DNA of 64,000 nt from VAZQ01 sp963753575 (GTDB lineage: Bacteria > Pseudomonadota > Alphaproteobacteria > Rhizobiales > Xanthobacteraceae). Made by a program: the position numbers and the translations under genes. The notes below the pieces were generated by a model. The model saw only the letters and a list, made by a program, of their open reading frames with translations. It had not been told where the DNA came from and did not search any database. This document shows positions 17,422-26,799 of the stretch, in pieces; position 1 is the stretch's first letter, and each line of letters begins with the position of its first letter. The stretch spans positions 62,001-126,000 of the forward strand of contig CAVWCR010000003.1 of NCBI GenBank assembly GCA_963753575.1, written 5' to 3'.

Positions 17422-20400
17422 CTATCGGCGCGGCAGCGAGGGTCCTTCCGCCGAGCGGGGCGCGGCAAGCTGCAGCGCCTTGGCCGGGTCGATCAGGCCG
17501 GCGCCGAACTGGTCGTGCGGTCCGAGCCGTTTGGCGCTCGCGGTCAAGATGCGGCGGACGTCGGCAGGCGTGAGCCGCGGATTGCGCGCCAGGATCAAGG
17601 CGACGATGCCGCTGACGTGGGCAGTCGCGACCGAGGTGCCGGTCGTCATCTGGTAGGTGCCCTGTGGCGCCGGCACCAGGATGTCGACGCCCGGCGCCGC
17701 AACCGTGATGTAGTTTCCGCGGTTGGCGCCGGTGAACAGCTTGTCGTCGATGTCAGTCGCGGTGACCGCGATCACGTGCTTGTCGGCCGCCGGGAACAGC
17801 GGCGGCGACTTGGGTCCGGCATTGCCGGCGGCCGCGATCAGCACCACGCCCTTGTCGTAGGCGGCCTTGAGCGCGCGCTCGATCGTCGGGTCGCGCGGCC
17901 CGGCGAAGCTCATGTTGACGATGCGAACGCCGTTGTTCACGGCGTAATCGAGACCCTTGAGGATGTTGAAAGTGGTGCTTTGCGCGCTTGACGCCTGCAT
18001 CGAAAACGCATGGATCGCGAGCAGCCGGGCACCCGGCGCGATGCCGAGCAGGCGGCGATGCGACGCGATCGCGCCTGCCATGCCGGTTCCGTGCGGGTGC
18101 GGCTTCTCCTCGACGCCGGTGGCGTCGTAGCGGTCGATCACCGTACCTTCGAGGTCGGGGTGGGAGGCATCGATCTCGGAATCGATCACCGCGATCGGTA
18201 CATTGGTCGCCCGCACGCGGCGATGGATGTCGCCGAGGTGAAGCTTTTGCAGCACGTACTGCCCGGCATCGCCCTGTTGCCGTTCGCCTGCCAGCGCCTG
18301 TCCGAGCGTATAGAGGTAGTTGGCTTGGCCGGCGACGAAGATGCGATTCTGGGCAAGCGAGCGGATGGCATTGGCGATAGTCTGACCATTGCCGATGCGC
18401 AGCCGGTAGATCGCTACGTTGCTGGTCGCGAGGCACTGCGAGTTGAGCACGGCGAACTGAAGCCGGGCGAGCGCATTGTTCAGCGTCTGCTGCGGTGTAT
18501 CGCACGGCAGCTGGATCACCACCTCGTCCTTGACCAGGCGGGTCTCCTCAGGCGGCGGCAGGAAGAAGTAGCGGCCGGCCCCGACGTCGAGCTGGATCGG
18601 GTTGTTGATGCTGGGTGTGGGCGGCGCCGACTGGCTCTGCTGTTGCTGCTGGTTGAGGAGCTGCGTGTTGATGAGATCCGGCGGCGGAGCCGGCGGATTG
18701 ATCGGCGTGTTGTTGATCTGCTGCAGCGGCGACGTCTGCTGCAGCGGAGGCAGGTTGTCCGGTCCGGTATTCTGCGGCCCGAGATTCACGAGGTGCGGAT
18801 AGGAGCCGTGGGCCCAAATCGACGGATCGAAGCCCGGCGGCAGTCCGCCGGCCAGCACGACCGTGTCGAGCCCGGTGCCGCCGGCGCTAGTGGTCTGTCC
18901 GGTGGACTGGCGGTCCCAGTACGAGTTGGTGGCGGTGCCGTCCGGCAGCGTGAACGAGGTAACCGCATTGGCGCTGTCAGACTTGAGCGAGACGTTGTCG
19001 TTTGCGCCAGGCGGTGTGAACGGCAGGTTGTTGGCGGCGACGAGCCCGCCAGTCGTACTGCCGGTGCCGGCGGTGACGTGGCCGACCGCGTAGGTCTGGT
19101 CGAGCGTGCCGAGGTTAAGCGCCGCGAATGCGGCCGCAACCACCTCGTTGCTGCCAGTGACGGGACCGAGCGCGTAGGACTGCGTGATCGAGCCGGGAAC
19201 CAGGGTCTCGTTGTCGCCGCCCGACACGGCGAAGTTGACCCCGACGAATCCGCCGAGATAGCTGTTGTTGTCGCCGCCGACTGCGCCACGTGCGTAGGTC
19301 TGGTTGATGCTGCCGGCATTGTAACCGGCGAAACCGCCGGCGATGGCGTTCGTGCCGCCGGTCACGTCGCCGGTCGCGTAGGCGAGTGAGATCGAGCCGA
19401 GGTTGCCGCCGACAAAGCCGCCCAGGATGCTGCTGTCGCCGCCACTTACATTGCCGCTGGCGTGCGTGATGGTGCCGTTCGGACTCGTCGTGATCGTGCC
19501 CTCGTTGACGCCAACAAGCCCGCCGGCCGTGCTTGAATTGCCGACTGTGACGTTGCCGGATGCGAACGAGTTGGTGACCGTCCCGGTGTTGTCGCCGCCA
19601 GTCCCCTGGTCGATGCATTCGGCACAGCCGGAAAAATTGCTGCCGACCAATCCTCCCGCGATGGCGTTGTTGCCGGCCTCGACGTCGCCGGTCGCGAAGC
19701 TCTTCTCGATCGTGCCCTGGTTGCTGCCAACGAGGCCGCCGCCGCTGCCGAACGAGCCGACGCTCACGGCGCCCGTCGCGCAGGAGAACGAGGCGCCGAT
19801 CGCGCACGTCGAGGCCAGCTCCGGCTGCGCCGTGCTGGTGATGGTTCCGCCGTTGAGCCCGACGAGGCCGCCCGCGAACGTGAAATCGTTGGCGGTGCTG
19901 GTCACCGTGCCGAACGCCTGCGAATTGGTGATGGTCGATTCCGGAGCGTTGGACCCGACCAGCCCGCCCGCGGCCGAGAACGCTCCCGTGATCGTAACGG
20001 CCACGTTGGCATAGGACGAATTGATCGTGCCGATCGAGGCGACGGGGTCGCCTTCGTATTGCGGGATCGTAACGCCGTTTTGCCCGACTAGCCCGCCGAC
20101 GAAGCTCGCCTCGCCGCCGGTGACGGTGCCGGTCGCGTGCGAGCCGGTGATGCCGGAGCCCGCGGCGTTCGAGCCGACAAGACCGCCTGCGATGTTCAAG
20201 CCGCCAGAGCAGTCGCCGATGCAGCCGTCGCCGACCGTCACGGTCACGCTGGTGACGCTCGAATTGCTGATCGTGCCCGCGGCCTGCTCGTCGTAGGGGC
20301 CGAACATCCCGTTCTGTCCGACGAGGCCGCCGGCGATGACACCGGCCAGGTTGATCGGCAGACTGTTTCCATCGAGTGGTATACCGTTCACCGTGCTGTT

Positions 20401-22507
20401 GGTCACGTGCACGTTGTCGATCGTGCCGGCATTCGAGCCGGCGAGCACGCCGATGAACTGGCCTGGGCCCTCCACGTTCGGGTTCGCCGTCACATGGAAA
20501 TTGTCCAGAGTCAGGTTGCGCACGGTGCCGCCTGTGCCGATGGCGGCGAACAGGCCGATGTTGTTGTCGCCCGAGCCGGTCGGCGCGATGATCGCATTCG
20601 TGATGGTGTGGCCCTGGCCATCGAGGAGCCCGGTGAACGGCGTCGACGTGCTGCCGATCGGTGCCATGTTGTCGGCATTGATGTCTCTGCCGAGCGCGTA
20701 GGTGCCGGCGAGGTTGATGTCGATCGCCTGCAGGTTGGCAAACGTGTTCACCAGCATGTAGGCGGTCAGCGTGCCGCCGCCCGTGATGTCGCCGGCGTAG
20801 GATGTCGGCGTGGTGTAGCTCGACGGATTGTAGAAGATCGACACCGCGCCCGCGGTCGACACCTGCGCGCCGCTGCCGAAGCTGACCGTGCCGACGCCGG
20901 TGCCGGTGTTGTCGGCGCGTAGCGTGACCGCCGCGCCGCCCGTGCTGGTGAGGTTGGCGTTGACCGCGATGTCGCGATAGGCGCTCAGCGTCAGCGAATT
21001 GCTGTTGCTCCAGTTCACGGCGTCCGTGACCGTGATGTCGCCGTCGCCAGTGCCCGCACCAGTCGCGACGACGACGTTGCCGTTGGCCAGCAGGCCCTCG
21101 AGCGTTGCGACTGTCATTGTGCCGCCGGTACCAATGACGATGTCCTCGGGATCAAGCAGCAGCGTGCCGTTAAGCCCGTTGGGCGCGCGGGTGTCGACCG
21201 TGCCGGTGAAGCCGAGCTGGCCCTTACTCGACACCTCGACGAAACCGCCGTTGCCGGCAGAGTCGCCGCCGCGGGCGAAGATCGTGCCCGCGAACGTGGT
21301 CTGGCTGTCCGACCACAGGATCACCTTGCCGCCATCACCCGAGGTCCTGGCCGAGGCGTCGATGGTCGTGGCGGCGTCGACGCTGAGCGTCGTCGCGTTG
21401 GCGATCTTGTAGCTCTCGAGCGTGGCGCTCTGGTTGTTGATGAGGCCAGAGGCCGGGCTGCCGCCGCCCCAGTCGCCGCCGAGCATCACTTTGCCGCCGC
21501 CGGCATCGCCCGACACGTCGATCTTGGCGCCACTGACCTGGACGTCCTCGCCGGTCACCACGACGCTGCCGCCCTTGCTCCCCTTCTGCGTGCCGGACGC
21601 CGAGATGATGCCGGAGACCTTGACGGTTTGCTTGGGCGCGCCCGCGGGCTTTGATGCGCCGGTCGCGGCGCCGAGCACGATGCGGCCGTTGCGCGTGCCG
21701 ACCGTGTTTGCCTCGATCACGCCATTGGTGTTGATCACCGAGTTCGACCACCGCGCGTGCGGCGGCGGCGGTGAGTTCGACCCGGCCGCCGTTGGCCGAG
21801 AGCTTACCCTCGTTGGTCACGAGCGAGGCAAGCGGCTTGCCGGTCGCGACGTCGATCACCTGCTTGGCGATCTGGTCCGAGGGTGAGAGCTGGATCAGCC
21901 TGTCGCCATAGAGGTCGAGCGTGAAGCTGTTGCCGGAAGCGAGCGCGACCGTGCCGAGCGTCGCCGTGATCGTGCCCGAGTTGCGCACGCCCGGCGCGAC
22001 CAGCGCGGCAAAGCCGCCGCTCGAAGCCGTGATGCGTCCCTGATTGATGATCGAGGCGTCGGGGCGGCCGGCGATGTTGAAGTTGTATCGCCCGGCCATG
22101 AAGTCGGCGTTGTTGATGTCGTTGGTCGAGGCGAGGAAGCTCGCGGTGTTGATGACACCCGTTGGGCCGACCAGCACGCCGTCGCGGTTGATCACAAAGA
22201 CCGTCCCGTTGGCGTTGAGCGTGCCGTAGATCTGCGACGGTCCGAGCCCGCCGGTGACGCGGTTGAGTGCGACCGACGAGGAGTTCGGCTGCACAAAGGT
22301 TGTGGTCTCGCCGGCCCCGATGTTGAACGTGTTCCAGTTGATGATCGCGCGGCTGCTGGTCTGATTGATGGTGGTGGTGCTGGTGCCGGCGCCGGTCACA
22401 GTGGCGGAGCCGCCGACGACCACGGGGCCGTCCGGGCCGGCCACGCTGGGCACCGAGCCGAGCGCGAGAAGCGCAGTCGAGGTCAGGAGCACGTTGCGGA
22501 AGCGCAT
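17422..22507 (-). pseudogene. Two-partner secretion exoprotein (TpsA) with GLUG repeats and C-terminal subtilisin domain, frameshifted
   Basis: Apart from one frameshift, this encodes about 1,694 residues. After a signal peptide (MRFRNVLLTSTALLALGSVPS) comes a haemagglutinin-type TPS domain (INWNTFNIGAGETTTF; FVINRDGVLVGPTGVIN). A long beta-helix follows, with about a dozen GLUG-type repeats (GGLVGSNxG and relatives). A proline/glutamine-rich hinge precedes an S8 protease domain holding the whole triad: Asp in AVIDSEIDASHPDLEG, His in HPHGTGMAG, Ser in GTSVATAHVSG (codon at 17632-17634). At about 21743 one extra base (GAACTC for GACTC, minus strand) splits it. Removing it gives the expected VVDSVINTNG. 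The TpsB gene is 11 bases upstream. Protease plus adhesin-like fibre suggests a self-processing or shedding surface protein. Confidence 0.85.
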
Positions 22508-22518
22508 CGCTTGCTCTC

Positions 22519-24210
22519 CTACATCTTCCCGGTGACGATGAAAAAGAAACGCCAATCGTCGCGCGGTCCATCGATCCCCTTGGCGACCGACAGGTCGGTA
22601 GCAAAGCCTCCAAATGGTGCGAAAGCCGGCTGCCACCCGAAGCGAATTCCGCCTCCGACCGACGCCGCATCCTGGTTCACGGGCGTCCCCGCAACCGGGG
22701 CAAGATTATGAAGCCAGCCGCGATCGGCGTAGGCGTAGAGCTGTGCCTGGGTGAGCTCTTTGATGTGGTGGGGCAGATCGAGCCGCAGTTCGCCCAAAAC
22801 CTTCACGCAGTTGTCGCCGACGAGCTCCGAAGGGTCGAACGCGCGTCCGAAGCCGCGGCCGCCATAGCCGCACAGCTCCGCCGACAACAGCGGATTGGCG
22901 GCATACTGGCCATGGGCCGCGACCAGCAGCGACAGGCGCTGGAACAGCGGCTGCAAGCGCGAATAGGTCGCCTCGATCTTGGTGAAGTCCACCCGGCCGT
23001 TGCCGGTGGACAGAAAGATGTCGCCATTCTCGCTGGAGCCAAGGCCCTTGATGCCTTGGCTTGCCACCACGTTGATCTGGTTGACGGCGCCGCCCAATTC
23101 GGCGTGGTCGGCGTCGACCTTGATCCGCACGCCCCGCAGCTTGTCGCGCGAGTTGAGCGTGCCGAGGATGTCGCTCGTGTCGTCGGTAGCGAACATGAGG
23201 CCCGAGACAATCAGGTTGCGCTCGCGTTGGCGGATGATCGGATAGCTGACGCCGCCTTCGAACAGAATGCTCTTGGTCTTGTATTCGAGGAGCCGCAGCT
23301 CGGGCGTGCCCGGACGCCCGCGGCTGTTGCTGGCGCTGGCGAAGAACGTCAGGCCTTCGCTGTTGAGCACCTGGCGGTAGCTGCCGGCGAGATATTGCAG
23401 CTCGCTCAAGTCGAATGCGCCCGCATAGCTCACCGTGAAGGCTTCGTGAATGCGGAGCATGTTGTTGACGGTGACGCTGGTATTGTACTGATACGGCCCA
23501 CGCGCCCTGGTGCCGCGGTTGTCGACGCGGCTGAACGCATCAAGCGGCTTCTCGACCACCTCGACCACGAGCGTCGCGGCGCCTTGCTGGGTCTTCGACG
23601 CCTTGAGGCTGTTCTTGAACTTGAGCCCGGGCAAATCGCCGGCGAGCAGGAGGTAGCGTTCCAGGGTGCGGATGTTGGCAGGGCGGTCGGCGATAATCTT
23701 GGCGGTATAGGCGGCGAAGAAGCCGCGATACTTGGACAGCGCTGCCGGCCACTCGACCCGGTCGATGTAGCCTTCGACGATCTGGATGGTGACGGTGGCG
23801 CCGTCGGGCGTGAGCTCTTGCGGCGGTATGATCGCACGCGTCAGGACGTAGCCGTCGGCGCCGTATTTGGCGGTGATGCGGGCCGCGATGTCATAGACGG
23901 CGCTGAGCGTGATCCGGTGGCCGATGAGATCGCGGTACAGCGACGCCAGGTCCTCCGACCGGTAGACGGTCCCGCCGACGGTGCGCACGCCACGCAGCAC
24001 CAGCGCAATCTTGTCCGCGCCTGGCGGAGCGATGGCGCCCGGCAGCGTAATCGGCGACGCCCCCGGTTGGGCGAGTGAGGGCGCGGGTTGCTGGAACCGT
24101 TCGCGCTCCCGTCCCGGTAGCTCGCTTGCCGGAATCTGCGCAAGCGCAGGCAGCGACGCCACCAGCATCGCGGCCGCCAAAGCGATGATGCGGCTCCTGC
24201 CGGAGATCAT
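22519..24210 (-). CDS. Two-partner secretion outer-membrane transporter (TpsB, FhaC/ShlB family)
   Basis: A 563-residue outer-membrane transporter. It has a signal peptide (IIALAAAMLVASLPALAQ) and two POTRA-type periplasmic domains (for example GYVLTRAIIPPQELTPDG and IQIVEGYIDRVEW). A roughly 350-residue beta-barrel follows; the conserved plug-loop arginine motif appears as GYGGRGFGRAFDPSEL. It should recognise the TPS domain of the exoprotein encoded 11 bases downstream and move it across the outer membrane. I choose the ATG at 24210, with AGGGG seven bases upstream, over the TTG at 24228. The pair is ordered tpsB-tpsA. Confidence 0.9.
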   Translation of the reverse strand: MISGRSRIIALAAAMLVASLPALAQIPASELPGRERERFQQPAPSLAQPGASPITLPGAIAPPGADKIALVLRGVRTVGGTVYRSEDLASLYRDLIGHRITLSAVYDIAARITAKYGADGYVLTRAIIPPQELTPDGATVTIQIVEGYIDRVEWPAALSKYRGFFAAYTAKIIADRPANIRTLERYLLLAGDLPGLKFKNSLKASKTQQGAATLVVEVVEKPLDAFSRVDNRGTRARGPYQYNTSVTVNNMLRIHEAFTVSYAGAFDLSELQYLAGSYRQVLNSEGLTFFASASNSRGRPGTPELRLLEYKTKSILFEGGVSYPIIRQRERNLIVSGLMFATDDTSDILGTLNSRDKLRGVRIKVDADHAELGGAVNQINVVASQGIKGLGSSENGDIFLSTGNGRVDFTKIEATYSRLQPLFQRLSLLVAAHGQYAANPLLSAELCGYGGRGFGRAFDPSELVGDNCVKVLGELRLDLPHHIKELTQAQLYAYADRGWLHNLAPVAGTPVNQDAASVGGGIRFGWQPAFAPFGGFATDLSVAKGIDGPRDDWRFFFIVTGKM

Positions 24211-24419
24211 CCGGACGCCCCTAAGCAACGGACATTTCTGGTGATTTTATTGGCAGGTCGGGCGAAAGCAATCGAATACCCGCGCGTCCGAGGTAGATTC
24301 GTCGACGTGTGCCGGATTCACCACACACGGTATCGGTGCCGCAAATGGAGGCTCTCGCAACGGCTTAGCGCCCTTAACCCCGTAAGGAGACCGCTCCATG
24401 CGGCTTTGGCGCGCACGCC

Positions 24420-25415
24420 TTATGCGCGCTGGGCCCTCTGGATCGGGGTTATGGCCGATTGCCGCCGCTCGCCCTGGCGCAGGGAGTCGAGCGTGACGGT
24501 CCGCCCGATCTTGTCGCCGGTGAGGGCGCGGATGAGGTCGTCGGCTCCGCTGATCGCGATCCCGTCGAGCGCGATGAGGATGTCGCCCGTGCAGACACCG
24601 GCCAGTTCCGCCGGGCTGCCGGGCTCAATGCCCACCGCCACGACGCCATTGGCCTGTGTGACGCCGGCGGCATGCCGCAACCGGCGTGGGATTGCGGTCT
24701 GCTGGGCCGCGATCCCGATATAGGCGCGCCGGACATGGCCGTGGCGCACCAGCTCCCCGAGCACGAAGTTCGCCGTGTTGGACGCCACCGCAAAGCAGAT
24801 CCCCTGTGCGCCGAGGATGACGGCCGTGTTGATGCCGATAACGTCGCCGTGCGAGGACACGAGCGGCCCACCCGAGTTGCCCGGATTGAGCGCTGCGTCG
24901 GTCTGGATGACGTCGTCGATCAGGCGCCCTGACTGCGCCCGCAGCGACCGCCCGAGCGCGGAAATCACGCCGGTTGTGACGGTCGACTCGAAGCCGAGCG
25001 GATTGCCGATCGCAATGACGAGTTGCCCGCGCTTGAGCCGTTTGGAATCGCCCAGCGTCCCGGCCGGCAGCGTGACGGCACTGTCGACCCGCACCAGCGC
25101 GAGGTCGGTGTCGGGGTCGTCGCCCACCACGCGGGCGGTCAGACTGCGCCCATCGACCGTCGTGACATTGACGCGTGTTGCGCCGCCGACCACGTGACTG
25201 TTGGTCAGCACCAAGCCGTCGGGTGCGACAATCACGCCCGATCCGGTCCCGCCCCGGCGCCGGCCTTTGCCGGCCTCGACGTCGAGACGGACCACGGCCG
25301 GGCCAACCCGATCGACCACATCGATGACGGCGCGGGAATAGGCATCGAGAAGCGCCTGGTCGTCGGCCGGGACGGGCGTGGAATCGCTGATATCGGACGG
25401 GACGTGATCGAGCAT
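24420..25415 (-). CDS. HtrA/DegP-like trypsin-type serine protease with PDZ domain
   Basis: A 331-residue protease with the complete chymotrypsin-fold triad: His in TNSHVVGG, Asp in DPDTDLALVRV, Ser in LNPGNSGGPLVSS. One PDZ domain follows (VGIEPGSPAELAGVCTGDIL) rather than the two of DegP. From the likely start at 25415 (MLDHVPSD) there is no signal peptide or membrane anchor, so it may be cytoplasmic. The frame continues upstream but looks non-coding there. It is divergent from the RND pump operon and separate from tpsBA by about 210 bases. Confidence 0.85.
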   Translation of the reverse strand: MLDHVPSDISDSTPVPADDQALLDAYSRAVIDVVDRVGPAVVRLDVEAGKGRRRGGTGSGVIVAPDGLVLTNSHVVGGATRVNVTTVDGRSLTARVVGDDPDTDLALVRVDSAVTLPAGTLGDSKRLKRGQLVIAIGNPLGFESTVTTGVISALGRSLRAQSGRLIDDVIQTDAALNPGNSGGPLVSSHGDVIGINTAVILGAQGICFAVASNTANFVLGELVRHGHVRRAYIGIAAQQTAIPRRLRHAAGVTQANGVVAVGIEPGSPAELAGVCTGDILIALDGIAISGADDLIRALTGDKIGRTVTLDSLRQGERRQSAITPIQRAQRA

Positions 25416-25629
25416 TGCGGTTTTGGGTCCTTGCCTGCAGCCCGCGCCGTGACATGACCGGCATGCGCAATGGCGGTTGAGCAGTCGGGCTCGGTCATCC
25501 ATATGGGGTCGCGCCGGCGTCGGGAAAAGGGCAGGGTCCTGCCGTTCACAAGCGCGCGACCTATGCACGCGGGCCCGCATTGTTGCTATATCGGACGAGG
25601 CAATGATCGTGCTTCTCGGAAGGTCTTGC

Positions 25630-26793
25630 ATGCCATTTTTCGCCCGTTCGTTTCTGCCCTGCGCGATTGCGCTGCTGGCCTTGGCTGGCTGCGGGAAGGC
25701 GCCGAAGCAGGGGGGCGCGCCGCCGCCGCCGACGGTGACCATCGCCAAGCCCACGCAGCGCACCGTCATTGATCAGGACGAATATGTCGGCCGTTTCGTC
25801 GCCGTGAACATGGTCGAGGTCCGCGCCCGCGTTTCTGGTTATTTGGAACAGGTCCACTTTCGGGACGGGCAGATTGTCAAGGAAGGCGATCTCCTGTTTT
25901 CGATCGACAAACGGCCATTCCAGAACACGTTGGCGCAGGCCAAGGCCAATCTCGACCTGGCGAAATCGAATCTCGTCTTCACCGAATCCGATTACGCACG
26001 CGCCCAGCAGCTCCTGCGCGACCACACGATCAGTGAGCAGGTCTTCGAACAGCGCGCGCAGGCCCATCGCAACGCGCAGGCGTCGGTGGCGGCCAACGAG
26101 GCGCTGGTGCGGCAGGCCCAGCTCGACCTCGAATTCACCGACCTTCGATCCCCGATCGCGGGCCGCATCGGTGACCGCCGTGTCACCCAGGGCAATCTGG
26201 TCACCGGCGGGTCGGGGGGCAACACCACGCTGCTCGCGACCGTCGTATCGATCGATCCGATCCGGCTGGAATTCACCTTCGATGAAGCTGCTTACCTGCG
26301 CTACGAGCGCCTCTCGAGCGGCGGCAAGGACGTGACCAGCCGCGAAGGAAGCGTCGTCGTCGCGCTCAAGCTCATCGACGAGCGCGATTTCGTGCACCGC
26401 GGCTACATGGACTTCGTCAACAACGTCATCGATAGTTCCTCCGGCACCATCCGCGCCCGCGCGCAGTTCTCCAATACCGACGGTTTCTTCACGCCCGGCA
26501 TGTTCGCGCGCGTGCGCGTGCCGGGCTCGCCCGCCTATCCGGCGCTGCTCATCCCCGACACCGCGATCCTGAGCGAGCAAGCTCGCAAATACGTGCTCGT
26601 CGTCGACGGCGAGAGCGTCGCGCGCCAGCGCTACGTGACGCTCGGCGAACTGGTCGACGGCCTGCGCGTGATCAAGGAAGGTCTTGCCGCCGAGGATCGC
26701 ATCATCGTCAATGGCCTGATGCGGGCGCGGCCGGGCGCGAAGGTAAATGCGCAGGAGCAGGCTGCACCGGCGCAGACGCCGACCACTCAGTGA
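25630..26793 (+). CDS. RND efflux periplasmic adaptor lipoprotein (AcrA/MexE type)
   Basis: A 387-residue membrane fusion protein that bridges the inner-membrane pump to an outer-membrane channel. The start at 25630 (GGAAGG upstream) gives a lipoprotein signal with lipobox LALAGC. A biotinyl-lipoyl half (VEVRARVSGYLEQVHFRDGQ), a coiled-coil hairpin (QAKANLDLAKSNLVFTESDY) and the second lipoyl half (TDLRSPIAGRIGDRRVTQGN) follow in normal order. The pump gene starts seven bases after its stop, so they form one operon. No outer-membrane factor is encoded here; a TolC elsewhere is presumed. An alternative start is 25603. Confidence 0.92.
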   Translation: MPFFARSFLPCAIALLALAGCGKAPKQGGAPPPPTVTIAKPTQRTVIDQDEYVGRFVAVNMVEVRARVSGYLEQVHFRDGQIVKEGDLLFSIDKRPFQNTLAQAKANLDLAKSNLVFTESDYARAQQLLRDHTISEQVFEQRAQAHRNAQASVAANEALVRQAQLDLEFTDLRSPIAGRIGDRRVTQGNLVTGGSGGNTTLLATVVSIDPIRLEFTFDEAAYLRYERLSSGGKDVTSREGSVVVALKLIDERDFVHRGYMDFVNNVIDSSSGTIRARAQFSNTDGFFTPGMFARVRVPGSPAYPALLIPDTAILSEQARKYVLVVDGESVARQRYVTLGELVDGLRVIKEGLAAEDRIIVNGLMRARPGAKVNAQEQAAPAQTPTTQ

Positions 26794-26799
26794 GGCGCG

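Noticed and set aside
18010..19389. A 459-residue plus-strand frame within the TpsA gene
   Set aside because: It lies opposite the protease and repeat region. Its Arg/Val/Asp-rich sequence mirrors the GLUG repeats and has no family pattern.
19900..20500. Repetitive DNA that could suggest a CRISPR or satellite array
   Set aside because: The periodicity comes from GLUG protein repeats of variable length. There are no identical repeats with uniform spacers.
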